DNA of 64,000 nt from DYMC01 sp035406705 (GTDB taxonomy: Bacteria; Verrucomicrobiota; Lentisphaeria; Victivallales; GWF2-50-93): NCBI GenBank assembly GCA_964426675.1, contig CAYRRM010000003.1:96806-160805 (forward strand). Reading direction: 5' to 3'. Below are positions 26,482 through 35,893 of this stretch, in pieces. The translations under genes were made by a program, and so were the position numbers. The notes under the pieces were generated by a model, which had not been told where the DNA came from, searched no databases, and was given only the letters and a program-made list of their open reading frames with translations. Positions within the stretch are counted from its first letter, which is position 1, and the number at the start of each line of letters is the position of its first letter.

Positions 26482-27249
26482 GTGGAAGATTTGAACAAAA
26501 TAGTAAAAGCATCAAATAGAGAAGTTTATAATAACTTATCTATTGAAGAGTACAATAAGAATGAGAGTCTATTTAATGAAGATCGCAAAAAAATATATAG
26601 AGAAACACTAAGCTTCTGTTCTGAAAAATCTGGCAATGAAAGTCATCTTGATATAGGTACTGGTACAGGAAATATTTTGCGAATTTCGCAAGGCATTTTT
26701 AAAAGGTTATATGCGATTGATATTAGTGAAAATATTTTAATTAAGATTAGAGAAAGTTTTCCAGAAGTAAATTTTGTAGCAGCTGATGCTGAAAATCTAC
26801 CGTTTAAAGATAATTCTTTTAATTGCGTTACTGCAAATGCACTTTTACATCATCTTGTGAGTCACGAAAAACTTTTTAAAGAAATTTTTCGTGTTCTGAA
26901 GCCAGAAGGAGCTATTTATACTGATCACGATCCCAATTATTTTTTTAATCGTTTTTACCGTTTATTCTATAAGTTTAAATACAGAAAAAAACATGGTTTT
27001 GGAAACTTAACCAACGATTTAGCTGAATATCACAATGTTTTTTCTCCTGGAATAAATCCAGAAGAACTTTCTGAAATAATGAAGAAAATTGGTTTTGTTG
27101 ATGTAAAGATTAAATACAGGCTAACTGAAAGAACTACCTGGAAAGGATCTGCAAAATTTGCATTTACAATATTAAAACACTTAAATAAGATGTTTGATGC
27201 AAAGAGTTTCAGAACTCATTTCTCGATAATAGCATTTAAAGAAAGATAG
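26482..27249 (+). CDS. class I SAM-dependent methyltransferase
   Basis: 255 residues starting at a GTG with CGGGG 4-5 nt upstream; no ATG lies near in frame. SAM fold: D-I-G-T-G-T-G-N-I near residue 57 (motif I), a D at the end of strand 2 (A-I-D-I-S-E), A-A-D-A-E-N-L-P-F near 103 (motif II), and V-L-K-P-E-G-A-I near 145 (motif III). This is the Methyltransf_11 type, which methylates small molecules, lipids or quinones. The C-terminal 100 residues are basic and aromatic and may bind the substrate. Convergent with the large exported protein, 7 nt away. Substrate unknown. Confidence 0.8.
   Translation: MEDLNKIVKASNREVYNNLSIEEYNKNESLFNEDRKKIYRETLSFCSEKSGNESHLDIGTGTGNILRISQGIFKRLYAIDISENILIKIRESFPEVNFVAADAENLPFKDNSFNCVTANALLHHLVSHEKLFKEIFRVLKPEGAIYTDHDPNYFFNRFYRLFYKFKYRKKHGFGNLTNDLAEYHNVFSPGINPEELSEIMKKIGFVDVKIKYRLTERTTWKGSAKFAFTILKHLNKMFDAKSFRTHFSIIAFKER
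26678..26690. repeat. 13-bp palindrome TGCGAATTTCGCA
   Basis: Exact copy, spacer ATT, in the methyltransferase gene; read as L-R-I-S-Q, the same alternative frame as the copy at 6664. Confidence 0.8.
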
Positions 27250-27256
27250 AAAGAGA

Positions 27257-30200
27257 TTATTTTTTCTTTTTTTCTTTTTTATTATTAATTTTTTTCTCGT
27301 TATCAATTAGATATTTAAACCTAATCCAATTTATTGGCTCAAGAGGATTTCTTTGTAAGATAGAATATTGTTTTCCATTTTCTTCTTCGAGTACAATATT
27401 AAATGCTATATCGCCTCTCATATCTCTTGGGAGATTTTTAGTACTTTTTATTGTATGAATAAAATTATCATAAAAGATAGTAGCCGGAATTTGAATTTCT
27501 ATAAAGCAATTATCTCCTGTTGGTAACATAGAAAAGTCATATTTCCATAAATCGTTTTTTTCAAAAGGAGCTTTGAAGGCTCCTTCGAGGCGCTTTTTAT
27601 TAAAGCAAGCTCTTGCTCCATGAAGTAGTATCAATTTATATTTTGAATTTATTCCTTTTTCACCTATCTTTTTTATTATTTCAGGTGAATTTATACTAAT
27701 TGCAATAAAAATAAGCTGTTTATTATCTTTATTTGACAATATAGATGATACCTTAACTCCATTTTGTGCGTCGGCAAAATTATCAAGGTCCCATTCATCA
27801 GGGTAACCATCTATCTGAGCGTTAAAATCACTTTTTAGTTCGCCTTCGAAAACATATTTTTGTACATTTCCTGCATTTTCAATTGTTGTTTTTGAGAAAT
27901 ATCTAAGTTCTGAATCAATGAGTGCGGCAAAACCATCTTGTGTTGAAATAACGCCCGAGCATTCGAAACCGAGTTCTGGAAATGGCTGCAAATTTGTTTT
28001 TTTTGTTTCGGTATCCACAGTAAAAAGGGCAAAATCGTCAAATCTATTTCTCTGATCATTATTTTCTATAAAGAATAATGCCTTTGTTCCACAAAGAGCA
28101 GAAAGAAAAACAGAAGGTTTTGCCCAACTTTTTATCATGACTTCATAAATATCAGGTTCTTCATAATGAATTAATTTATTATTTTTTACGTCGTATATAA
28201 CAAAACCAAAGGGAGTTTTGTCATTTTTAGATGTTTTTGTATACACTGCTCCAGTAATTATGCCATCTACAACAGACGGAAAATTACAAAATCTATACTC
28301 ATTAATAGGAATTATTTTCCCCTTTTCATCTTCATAAACTGATACAATATCCGTATTAGTAAATAAGACGGACAAAAGGCTATCTAAAATTCGGACATGA
28401 CTACCTGTATTCCAATCCCAACGGTCAGATTTTATATTAAATAGATTTGTAAAGTTATTTTTACTTAATGAAAAAAGTCCTGTCCCTCTATTTATCAAAT
28501 ATGTATTTCCTTTTAATGATACAATTGAAGCGTAATCATAAGGATTGTTTTTCAATGTTAATTCTGTAGTGAGTTCATATTTATCATTTTTTTTCTCAAA
28601 AAGTTTTAAATTTTTATCTTTTTCTCTGAAGTAGATTGAATTTCCACGATCAGCAACAAAAAGTGGATTATTATTTTTTATTTCAGAAACTAAATTAAAT
28701 TGATTGTTTTTAAATTCATAGACTTCTGTATTATTAGAGTATTTTCTTTTTATAAAAAGCCTTATTCCGTTTTCATTAGTTATTGTTGCTTTTAGAAAAT
28801 CTAGAGAAAATTTCCTTTCTGGAAAAAGAGCTATAGGTATTCCAGTTTCAGTATTCAGAACAGTTACTGTCTTATCAAAGTTGTTTGATATAAAAGTAAA
28901 ATTTTCTAATTCTATAATTGAAGACGATCTATAGGAGACAGGAACTGCCCATCGTAACTTAAAATCTTTTCCTAAACGCTGGAGGTAGTTTGCAGATGAT
29001 ATATATGTGTGTGTGTGACTTGTTTTAAATACTGGTGAAATTAGATTTGTAACATTTTGTTCTATATATGAGTTTACAATTTGTGGTGCATTTTCAGCAG
29101 TTTGGCAAAGTTTTCCTATTAATGGTAAATTATTTTTCTTAAGGTATCCATAAATATTATTATTATGAATAATCTGTGGAATAAATGCTATTGGAATATT
29201 TATTGATTCAATTATTTTACCTTTCATTGATATTTTCATTAAAATTTCGTTATTTTTTGCAATCAAACCATCACAAAATTGAAGGCTATCAAACAGTAAA
29301 AAATTCCCTTGAATTGAGGAGAAAATAGATAGATCTTTAAGGCTAACAAAATTAAGGTTACCCAATGAATCCACCATTGCTACATGGTCTTCTCCACATT
29401 GTAGAAACTGTCGCCAATTGAATGAAGTTTCTTCTTTAATCAATTCACCTGATTTTTTATCAAGAAGAAAAACTGAAACTGAATCAAATGGAGCAAAAAG
29501 AACATTCTTAGAGCCACATATTGGTGGCGATAATACCCTATTTATTGCATTTTGAGATAATTTTCTGTCTGTCAGCAATGGGGTTTGGTGATATTTTCTC
29601 GCCCAAAGTATAGATGAAGAAGAAAGATCTGCAGACAATAGTACTCCATTATTTGCGCAAATGAAAGCAAAATCGCCATCTGAAGTAAGCTGTATTGAAA
29701 AATCTGTTCTGGCCTGCCCGAATGCGGTTGGAATCTCATTTGATCCGGAAAATAAAAAAATGTTATCTATTATTTTCCCGCTTGCTGAATCAATAAAAAG
29801 AAGCCAATATTCAGGGATTATGGCATTTTTTTTGGCGACTGAGACTAGTTTCCCTTTATAGATAATAGGGTCGCTTGAGAAAGACCACTCTTTTAAGTCA
29901 GTTTTCCAATTCAGTTGTCCATTTGATGAATCCAATGAAAAGATGGAGAATGCCGTTTTATCTTGTAAACGAGCAAAAACTTTTCTATCTTTGAAAACGC
30001 TTTTCATTGTTGTTTTCAAAGGGAATACATCTCTGCCAAGCTCTTCACCTAACTTATAATTTTCAGTTTTAAAAAACCATGGTGATGAATTATCAAAAGT
30101 CGCTATACATCTGCTATTTTGGACAAATAATTTAGAATCTAATATCGTTAAAAATGCTGGAATAAGTTCATATTCATCTTTTGAAATATCTCTAATGCCT

Positions 30201-31795
30201 CTGATGAATTCAAGATATCCTTCAGGGATGTATAAAAGAGGTGAAAATTTTTCTCCTGTTTTAAGTTGGGAAAATTTTATAGTGTCAATTGAAGGAAATT
30301 CTTTTTTTTCTCCTGAAGGGTTTTGTTCGAAATCTAATTTATTTTTTATAAGCTCGAATTCTTCTGGAGGCATCGATTTTTGAAGAGCTTGCAAATAATT
30401 CTCATATATTTTGGTAAGCAATCCAGAATATTTTTTTAGTTCTTCCTTATATTTTCGTAATGAAGAAGAGAAAAGAAAGGGGTTAATTTCAAATAATGCT
30501 GATGACTTATTAAGGATTAGATTCCTTGCAAAATTAGCAAGTTTGGGAATATTTTTTTCTTCCGCAATTTCATTAATTTTAAGAATGTTGGATTCTACAT
30601 CCCAATCAATATTTATTTTTAAAGAAGACATACTCATTAGTTCAACTGCTTTTTTAAGAACGAGGAATTCATGTACTTTTGAAATTCCTTCTATCTTCAA
30701 CATTTTTTCTATATTTCTCTTAGCGTTTTCATAGTCTGATTTTATAATATAAGCTTGTGTTTCATATATTAGATATTTGGGACAAATACGTTCTAAAAGA
30801 TTTCTATTTTCAGAGATAAAAAGAAACATAGGTTCTACTTTTTGAATTTCTATAAAATTCTCGAGTATAATCTCAGCTAATCTTGTCTTCTGCTTGTCAC
30901 CTATATTTGCTTCAAGAAAAACGGATATTAAGAATTTTTGGAGTTCATCTGGAAAATCATTTAAAAATTTATTACTCAAATTCTTTGCAAAATCAATAGA
31001 AATGTTTTTTACTGATAGCAATAGATTTTTTTTACGCCAGTATAATAAATTTTTAAAGTCGTTATTTTTTTCATATAATGATGATATTCTATCTGAAAAA
31101 ATTAATTTTTCATTTAATGGGGCATCTGAATGTTCAAGCAAAGCTAATGTGAAGATTTTTATCCTCATAAAATCGATTGGAATGTCTGATATAAACAATT
31201 TAAACCCCCAATCCCCTACCCCCTGGTGTAATTTAACCAACATTTTATCGCCTTTTTTTATGGTTACTTGAGCACATGAGGCATTTTCCAGACTATCCCC
31301 TCCAGAGTAATTAGGATTTTTATAAACTTCCTTTCCATTTAAAAATATCTGAGCCCCATCATCATGAACTACCGATATAAATTTAGCATCAAGAATATCT
31401 TCTTTAAACTCTTTGTAAAAGAAAAAAACACAATTAGTAGGTTTGGGTTGATTTTCCCAAAAACGTTCCTTATAAAGATATTCTTTCCATGAAATTTCCC
31501 CTTCTAACCCTTGATATTTTGCATTTAAGTCTATTTTTTCTTCTGGAGGATATTTTTTTTCAAAAGGATTTTGCCCATAATCACTGAAGGGGCCCAATAG
31601 ATACCAATCTTTTATTTCTTTACAATTTGAGTCTTTCAAATATTTTGCTTCTGTTTTTGTTATTGTATCGTAGATGTTAGGACCTTTTTCAAGGCTTATC
31701 TGGACTTTATCCCACCAATCGGGTTTTACAGCATATTCCTGGGAAAAAGCAGAAACAACAAACAATAAAAAATATAATGTAAATTTAAGTTTCAT
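27257..31795 (-). CDS. very large exported beta-propeller (PQQ-like) protein, last gene of the MoxR operon
   Basis: 1512 residues with a signal peptide (cut near A-F-S-Q, residue 19). Residues 60-210 look like a jelly-roll module (W-Y-L-L-G-P-F; later D-D-G-A-Q-I-F-L-N-G-K-E-V). Residues 210-470 are helical and TPR-like. From about 520 to 1270 there are repeated propeller blades of PQQ/quinoprotein type (G-Q-L-N-W-K-T-D-L, I-L-W-A-R-K-Y). A CBM9-like domain (I-D-G-Y-P-D-E-W-D near 1300) closes the protein, with a Lys-rich tail. No catalytic site is visible. Its ATG overlaps the moxR stop by 1 nt, which ties it to that operon. Role unknown; a periplasmic or surface scaffold is plausible. Confidence 0.65.
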   Translation of the reverse strand: MKLKFTLYFLLFVVSAFSQEYAVKPDWWDKVQISLEKGPNIYDTITKTEAKYLKDSNCKEIKDWYLLGPFSDYGQNPFEKKYPPEEKIDLNAKYQGLEGEISWKEYLYKERFWENQPKPTNCVFFFYKEFKEDILDAKFISVVHDDGAQIFLNGKEVYKNPNYSGGDSLENASCAQVTIKKGDKMLVKLHQGVGDWGFKLFISDIPIDFMRIKIFTLALLEHSDAPLNEKLIFSDRISSLYEKNNDFKNLLYWRKKNLLLSVKNISIDFAKNLSNKFLNDFPDELQKFLISVFLEANIGDKQKTRLAEIILENFIEIQKVEPMFLFISENRNLLERICPKYLIYETQAYIIKSDYENAKRNIEKMLKIEGISKVHEFLVLKKAVELMSMSSLKINIDWDVESNILKINEIAEEKNIPKLANFARNLILNKSSALFEINPFLFSSSLRKYKEELKKYSGLLTKIYENYLQALQKSMPPEEFELIKNKLDFEQNPSGEKKEFPSIDTIKFSQLKTGEKFSPLLYIPEGYLEFIRGIRDISKDEYELIPAFLTILDSKLFVQNSRCIATFDNSSPWFFKTENYKLGEELGRDVFPLKTTMKSVFKDRKVFARLQDKTAFSIFSLDSSNGQLNWKTDLKEWSFSSDPIIYKGKLVSVAKKNAIIPEYWLLFIDSASGKIIDNIFLFSGSNEIPTAFGQARTDFSIQLTSDGDFAFICANNGVLLSADLSSSSILWARKYHQTPLLTDRKLSQNAINRVLSPPICGSKNVLFAPFDSVSVFLLDKKSGELIKEETSFNWRQFLQCGEDHVAMVDSLGNLNFVSLKDLSIFSSIQGNFLLFDSLQFCDGLIAKNNEILMKISMKGKIIESINIPIAFIPQIIHNNNIYGYLKKNNLPLIGKLCQTAENAPQIVNSYIEQNVTNLISPVFKTSHTHTYISSANYLQRLGKDFKLRWAVPVSYRSSSIIELENFTFISNNFDKTVTVLNTETGIPIALFPERKFSLDFLKATITNENGIRLFIKRKYSNNTEVYEFKNNQFNLVSEIKNNNPLFVADRGNSIYFREKDKNLKLFEKKNDKYELTTELTLKNNPYDYASIVSLKGNTYLINRGTGLFSLSKNNFTNLFNIKSDRWDWNTGSHVRILDSLLSVLFTNTDIVSVYEDEKGKIIPINEYRFCNFPSVVDGIITGAVYTKTSKNDKTPFGFVIYDVKNNKLIHYEEPDIYEVMIKSWAKPSVFLSALCGTKALFFIENNDQRNRFDDFALFTVDTETKKTNLQPFPELGFECSGVISTQDGFAALIDSELRYFSKTTIENAGNVQKYVFEGELKSDFNAQIDGYPDEWDLDNFADAQNGVKVSSILSNKDNKQLIFIAISINSPEIIKKIGEKGINSKYKLILLHGARACFNKKRLEGAFKAPFEKNDLWKYDFSMLPTGDNCFIEIQIPATIFYDNFIHTIKSTKNLPRDMRGDIAFNIVLEEENGKQYSILQRNPLEPINWIRFKYLIDNEKKINNKKEKKKK

Positions 31796-32982
31796 TAGTA
31801 TTTTTTAGTTGTTTCGAGAAGTTTGTCTATAACAGTATCAGTATTTACTCCTTCAGCTCTTGCAGTATAATTAACAGCAAGTCTATGGCGCATTACAGGA
31901 TGAGCCATTCTATCAATATGTTCACACGAAACATTAGTTTGATTTGTTATTGCAGCATAAGCTTTTGCTGCTGAAATTAATGATATGGATGCTCTTGGTC
32001 CACATCCCCAGGCTACCCACTTTTTCACAAAATCAGGAGTATCTGGTTGATTTAATCTTGTACTTCTAACAAGGTTCGTAGCATATTCTACTACTGTGTC
32101 CGCAACTGGTATTGAGATTGCAAGTTTTTGTGCGTTTATGATATCTTCTGCATTCAAGATAGGCTGTATTTCTCCAAATTTTTGTCCGGTAACTAACTCT
32201 ATGATTTTCTTTTCTTCATCTTTCTCTGGATATCCTACGAAAATTTTAAATAAAAATCTATCTTGCTGGGCTTCTGGGAGAGGGTATGTTCCTTCTTGCT
32301 CAAGAGGATTTTGAGTTGCCAGAACAAAGAAAGGTTTAGGTAATTTATGGATTTTCCCTCCTACAGAAACTTGTTTTTCCTGCATTGCTTCAAGCATTGC
32401 CGCTTGTGTTTTTGGAGGTGTTCTATTTATTTCGTCAGCAAGTATAATATTGGCAAATATTGGACCGTGTAGAAATTTAAATTCCCTCTTCCCGGTGACA
32501 GGATCATCCTGTATTACATCTGTTCCAGTAATATCAGAAGGCATAAGGTCCGGTGTAAATTGAATCCTTTTGAAGGATAATGACATTGCTTTAGATATAG
32601 AAGATATTAGTAAAGTTTTTGCGAGCCCGGGAACACCTTCGAGCAAACAGTGTCCATTTGCAACAATCGCAACTATGATTTCTTCTATAACTTCTTTTTG
32701 CCCAACTATTACTTTTTCAAGCTCATTATTTATTATTTTTACTGCTTCGCCTAATTTTTTCAGTTTTTCTTCAGGAGTAGAACTATCTGATATTATTTTT
32801 GCCCCCTCAATTTGTGATTTATTATTTTCTTGTTCTTGTGTTACAGAAACACTGACTTTTTGATCAGAAGCTGGTTGGAGTTTTCCTCCACAATTAGGAC
32901 AACTAAGTTTATCTAATTCATCATCCATCGCCTTAAACTGGGAAGCACACTTCGAACAGATTACTTTAATTTTTTCTGACAT
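31795..32982 (-). CDS. MoxR-family AAA+ ATPase with N-terminal zinc ribbon
   Basis: 395 residues. A zinc ribbon comes first (C9, C12, C28, C31), then a linker, then the MoxR core from about 80: Walker A E-G-V-P-G-L-A-K-T near 114, Walker B L-A-D-E-I-N-R-T-P near 184, sensor 1 A-T-Q-N-P-L-E-Q-E-G-T-Y near 224 and a helical lid. MoxR ATPases act as chaperones for VWA and DUF58 partners, which are encoded upstream in the same operon. The ribbon resembles the one on the Ser/Thr kinase at 48076. It lies 12 nt after the preceding hypothetical gene. Confidence 0.92.
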   Translation of the reverse strand: MSEKIKVICSKCASQFKAMDDELDKLSCPNCGGKLQPASDQKVSVSVTQEQENNKSQIEGAKIISDSSTPEEKLKKLGEAVKIINNELEKVIVGQKEVIEEIIVAIVANGHCLLEGVPGLAKTLLISSISKAMSLSFKRIQFTPDLMPSDITGTDVIQDDPVTGKREFKFLHGPIFANIILADEINRTPPKTQAAMLEAMQEKQVSVGGKIHKLPKPFFVLATQNPLEQEGTYPLPEAQQDRFLFKIFVGYPEKDEEKKIIELVTGQKFGEIQPILNAEDIINAQKLAISIPVADTVVEYATNLVRSTRLNQPDTPDFVKKWVAWGCGPRASISLISAAKAYAAITNQTNVSCEHIDRMAHPVMRHRLAVNYTARAEGVNTDTVIDKLLETTKKY

Positions 32983-32994
32983 TATATTTTCTCC

Positions 32995-33669
32995 TTATTT
33001 TTCAAAATTTATTTCAGAGATTGCAGAAAGTTGCAATTCGAGCCCATTAGCGAAATTAAATTTTACTTTTCCACCTGTAAATTCAACTGGAAAGTTAATT
33101 ATATCTCCATTTCTTAAAATTATTTTTTTCTCTCTTTTAAAATTTTGTCTTGCTATATATAACAATTCAGGTGTTGGAATTTTTTTTAATCCGCTTTCTG
33201 TCATAACACCTGTAGTATTAGAATCTGTCCATAAAATTTTACCAACAAATTTATTATTTCCTTTATCAATTGTACAAGGAAAGTCTTTGAGTGCAGGTAA
33301 ATCTTTATATCCATTAAAATATTCAGCTGCAACTTTTTCTTCGTTTATTTTTAAAAGTCCAAAAGATGTAGATCTAAGATACACTTCTTTATTTTCTCTT
33401 TTCAAAACAATCCCGGATAAAATTGTCCCATCATCCAATATCAAACCTGTATCTTTTGATGCTACTTTAAATGCATCGAAAACACATCTTTTAACTGCAG
33501 GTATTTGTATCTTAGTATTTTCTATAATTATTTCGTTTTTTGAGATAGCAAGTATTTTTGATTTTATACTTTTATCTTCTTTGAGGAAGATTTCATCTGT
33601 ATAAGCTGTAAATAATAGCGTAAAATATATAAAATAAACTGATAGGATTTCAACTCTAAGAATATGCAT
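32995..33669 (-). CDS. hypothetical exported beta-rich protein of the MoxR operon
   Basis: 224 residues, unknown family. A signal-like N-terminus ends near T-A-Y-T (residue 24). The rest is short beta segments with recurring 'D/N-G-x-I/T' turns (D-D-G-T-I-L-S-G near 80, R-N-G-D-I near 195). The pattern suggests repeated small beta modules such as SH3- or Sm-like barrels, but I cannot name one. It starts 2 nt after the prenyltransferase-like gene and ends 12 nt before moxR, so it is an operon member. Confidence 0.6.
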   Translation of the reverse strand: MHILRVEILSVYFIYFTLLFTAYTDEIFLKEDKSIKSKILAISKNEIIIENTKIQIPAVKRCVFDAFKVASKDTGLILDDGTILSGIVLKRENKEVYLRSTSFGLLKINEEKVAAEYFNGYKDLPALKDFPCTIDKGNNKFVGKILWTDSNTTGVMTESGLKKIPTPELLYIARQNFKREKKIILRNGDIINFPVEFTGGKVKFNFANGLELQLSAISEINFEK

Positions 33670-33671
33670 AT

Positions 33672-34679
33672 TTACCTCTGGTATATTGGAAGATATCTAT
33701 ATGGAACTCCGAGAATCAATATCTGCCATGCAGTGTGAAGAAAATTATCATAGCGTGGATTATTTCCACCCCAATTGGACATTATCTCATTTTTTATTTT
33801 GGGATAATATGTTTTCCATGGCTCACCTCCATAATGATACATTCCAATTGAAGCGTAGTAATGTCCATACCAATAAAATCCATGCTTTGTTACGAAAGCA
33901 TTCTTCTGAATATACTCAATAATATCAGGGATTATTTTATCATTTCCTAATCCGACTGTTTGTAAGCAGACAAGCCCTGCTGCTGTTCGTGGAAATTCAG
34001 CTTTTCCTCTTCCATCCATATAGCCAAATCCTTTTTCGTTCTCATTGTAACAATGTTTTATAAATTTTATAGCACGGTCAATGGTTTCAGATGGGACATA
34101 AATTCCTGCTTCAGATGCGGCTCTCAAAGCCATAACCTGCATTACAGTTGCGGATATATCTCCGTCAGAGGGTTTGGGGAGATATCTCCATCCACCTCGA
34201 GAATGTTGACTACTTACAATTAAGTTTACTGCTTCTATTAGTGATTTTCTGATTCTGGGATTTTGTGTCATTCCATATGCTTCAGCTAACAAAATTGCAG
34301 AAAGAGCGTGTTGGTACATAGGGGCGTGAGATTCAAGTTCACCTGGCGCAAGAAGTCCTGATTCCTTCTGAGTATTTATTATATATTGTAAACCGAGTGC
34401 AATTTCTTTTCCAAATTTTCCTTCTCCTGGAACCGAGCCTCCTACCATTAGGGCCAATACACACAAGGCATTAACGCCATTATTTGTATCTTTATCATAC
34501 TTCCACGCTCCATCTGCTCTCTGATTTGAGGCAAGCCATTTTTGAGCTTTTTCTATTGTTGCTTCTGTTTCTTTATCGAATGGCACATATGCATCAAATA
34601 GAAAACCTTGTTTTTCATCCGAAAAACAAAATTGCAATACAGAAATACAAAATATTACTGATAATAATACCGATTTCAT
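33672..34679 (-). CDS. exported prenyltransferase-like alpha-toroid protein of the MoxR operon
   Basis: 335 residues, signal peptide cut near F-S-D (residue 20). Helical hairpins with the toroid signatures A-S-N-Q-R-A-D-G-A-W near 55, S-Q-H-S-R-G-G-W near 160 and Y-M-D-G-R-G near 220. The cyclase D-x-D-D and prenyltransferase zinc ligands are missing. Similar proteins are a regular member of MoxR/DUF58/VWA operons in planctomycetes and relatives, where the function is unknown. It overlaps the coiled-coil gene upstream by 4 nt. Related to 16108-17307 but shorter. Confidence 0.7.
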   Translation of the reverse strand: MKSVLLSVIFCISVLQFCFSDEKQGFLFDAYVPFDKETEATIEKAQKWLASNQRADGAWKYDKDTNNGVNALCVLALMVGGSVPGEGKFGKEIALGLQYIINTQKESGLLAPGELESHAPMYQHALSAILLAEAYGMTQNPRIRKSLIEAVNLIVSSQHSRGGWRYLPKPSDGDISATVMQVMALRAASEAGIYVPSETIDRAIKFIKHCYNENEKGFGYMDGRGKAEFPRTAAGLVCLQTVGLGNDKIIPDIIEYIQKNAFVTKHGFYWYGHYYASIGMYHYGGEPWKTYYPKIKNEIMSNWGGNNPRYDNFLHTAWQILILGVPYRYLPIYQR

Positions 34680-35890
34680 TTTGCTATTTCTACAAAATAT
34701 TTCTTCACAATATCATCTATTTTTTCATTATATTTAGCCTTTCTTGCGGCCAGAAGAGCTGAACGCTCTTTTTCAGGAAGTTTTGCCGTCCATTCATTAG
34801 TAGTGTCTTGAGATTTTCCTGGTATTGCTGTGTTTGATTGTTCTTGTGGGGAATCTTCTTGCCTATTTCCTTCAGTTTTTTGTTCATTGGTTTTCTGAGC
34901 TAATTGTTGCTGGGCTTGTTTTGCTGCTCGTTCTAATTTTTCCATTGCTTTTCTGACTTCAGAATAAGCTTGTAAATCTTTTTTTTCCATAGTGTTTTCG
35001 ATGGCTTTATTGAGATTTTCTTGAGCAGAAGAAATATTTTCATCATGTTTAACTTCCTGAGCGATATTATCAAGTTTTTCTGCTATTTGCTGGCGTTCTC
35101 CATTATCAAGTTCTTCTTTATTGTTTATAGAATCATTTAATTGATCTGATATTTCCTTAAGTTCTTCATTCATTTTTTGTAATTTTTCAGCTCTCTCTAT
35201 ATCTTCGATTTGCTTATTTTCTTCGTTTTTTGCTATATCATTTTCAAGAAATTTCACAGCTTCTTCTTGTTTTTTTATTGCCTCTTTTTTATCAAGATTT
35301 TGTAGGGCCTTAGCGGCTTCTTCCATTTTCTTTTTACTTTCTTCAGAAACTATATTTTCTGCATCTTTTTTAAGTTCTTCTTGTTTCTCTGCAAGTTCTG
35401 CGGTTTTATTAAGATCCTCGAAATCAGTTTTATTTCCTTTTTTTGAACTATCTTCTTCTGCTTTTTTTGTTTCCTCAAGTAATTCTTTTTGTCTTTGGAG
35501 GAGATCATTAGCATCAAGATTTTTCTTCACATTTTCAGAATTTATCACTACTTTTTCAAGTTTTTTAGCTGCTTTTTCATATTCGTTTTCAGCAATTTTA
35601 TGTTTTTGCATTTCATCAGAGTTATTATCATTTAGTGTTTCTATAATTTTTTTTATATTTTCATCTTTTACTTCGTCAACTATTTTTACATTTTCTTTTA
35701 CTGTTTTCATTTCATTTTGTTCGAAAACGCAACTTTCTTCCTGTTTAGAATTTATATCTTTTAAACGAGAAGAAATTTCACTTAATGCTTTCTCATGTGT
35801 AATCGCTTTCGAAGTGAGTTGATCTTCAGCATGTAAAAAAAGCTGATATATCAGGAAGATTCCAGCAATGATTTGATGAGTTTTTTTCAT
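34676..35890 (-). CDS. exported coiled-coil protein of the MoxR operon
   Basis: 404 residues with a signal peptide (cut near L-H-A-E, residue 22). Nearly all the rest is a charged Glu/Lys-rich heptad pattern (residues 25-340), with a Gln-rich stretch near 315-355. A short C-terminal tail follows, with alternating basic and hydrophobic residues. No enzyme motif. It begins 3 nt after the membrane protein gene at 35894 and overlaps the next gene by 4 nt. In the same place other genomes carry long coiled coils thought to span the periplasm; that is analogy, not shown here. Confidence 0.65.
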   Translation of the reverse strand: MKKTHQIIAGIFLIYQLFLHAEDQLTSKAITHEKALSEISSRLKDINSKQEESCVFEQNEMKTVKENVKIVDEVKDENIKKIIETLNDNNSDEMQKHKIAENEYEKAAKKLEKVVINSENVKKNLDANDLLQRQKELLEETKKAEEDSSKKGNKTDFEDLNKTAELAEKQEELKKDAENIVSEESKKKMEEAAKALQNLDKKEAIKKQEEAVKFLENDIAKNEENKQIEDIERAEKLQKMNEELKEISDQLNDSINNKEELDNGERQQIAEKLDNIAQEVKHDENISSAQENLNKAIENTMEKKDLQAYSEVRKAMEKLERAAKQAQQQLAQKTNEQKTEGNRQEDSPQEQSNTAIPGKSQDTTNEWTAKLPEKERSALLAARKAKYNEKIDDIVKKYFVEIAK

Positions 35891-35893
35891 TTT

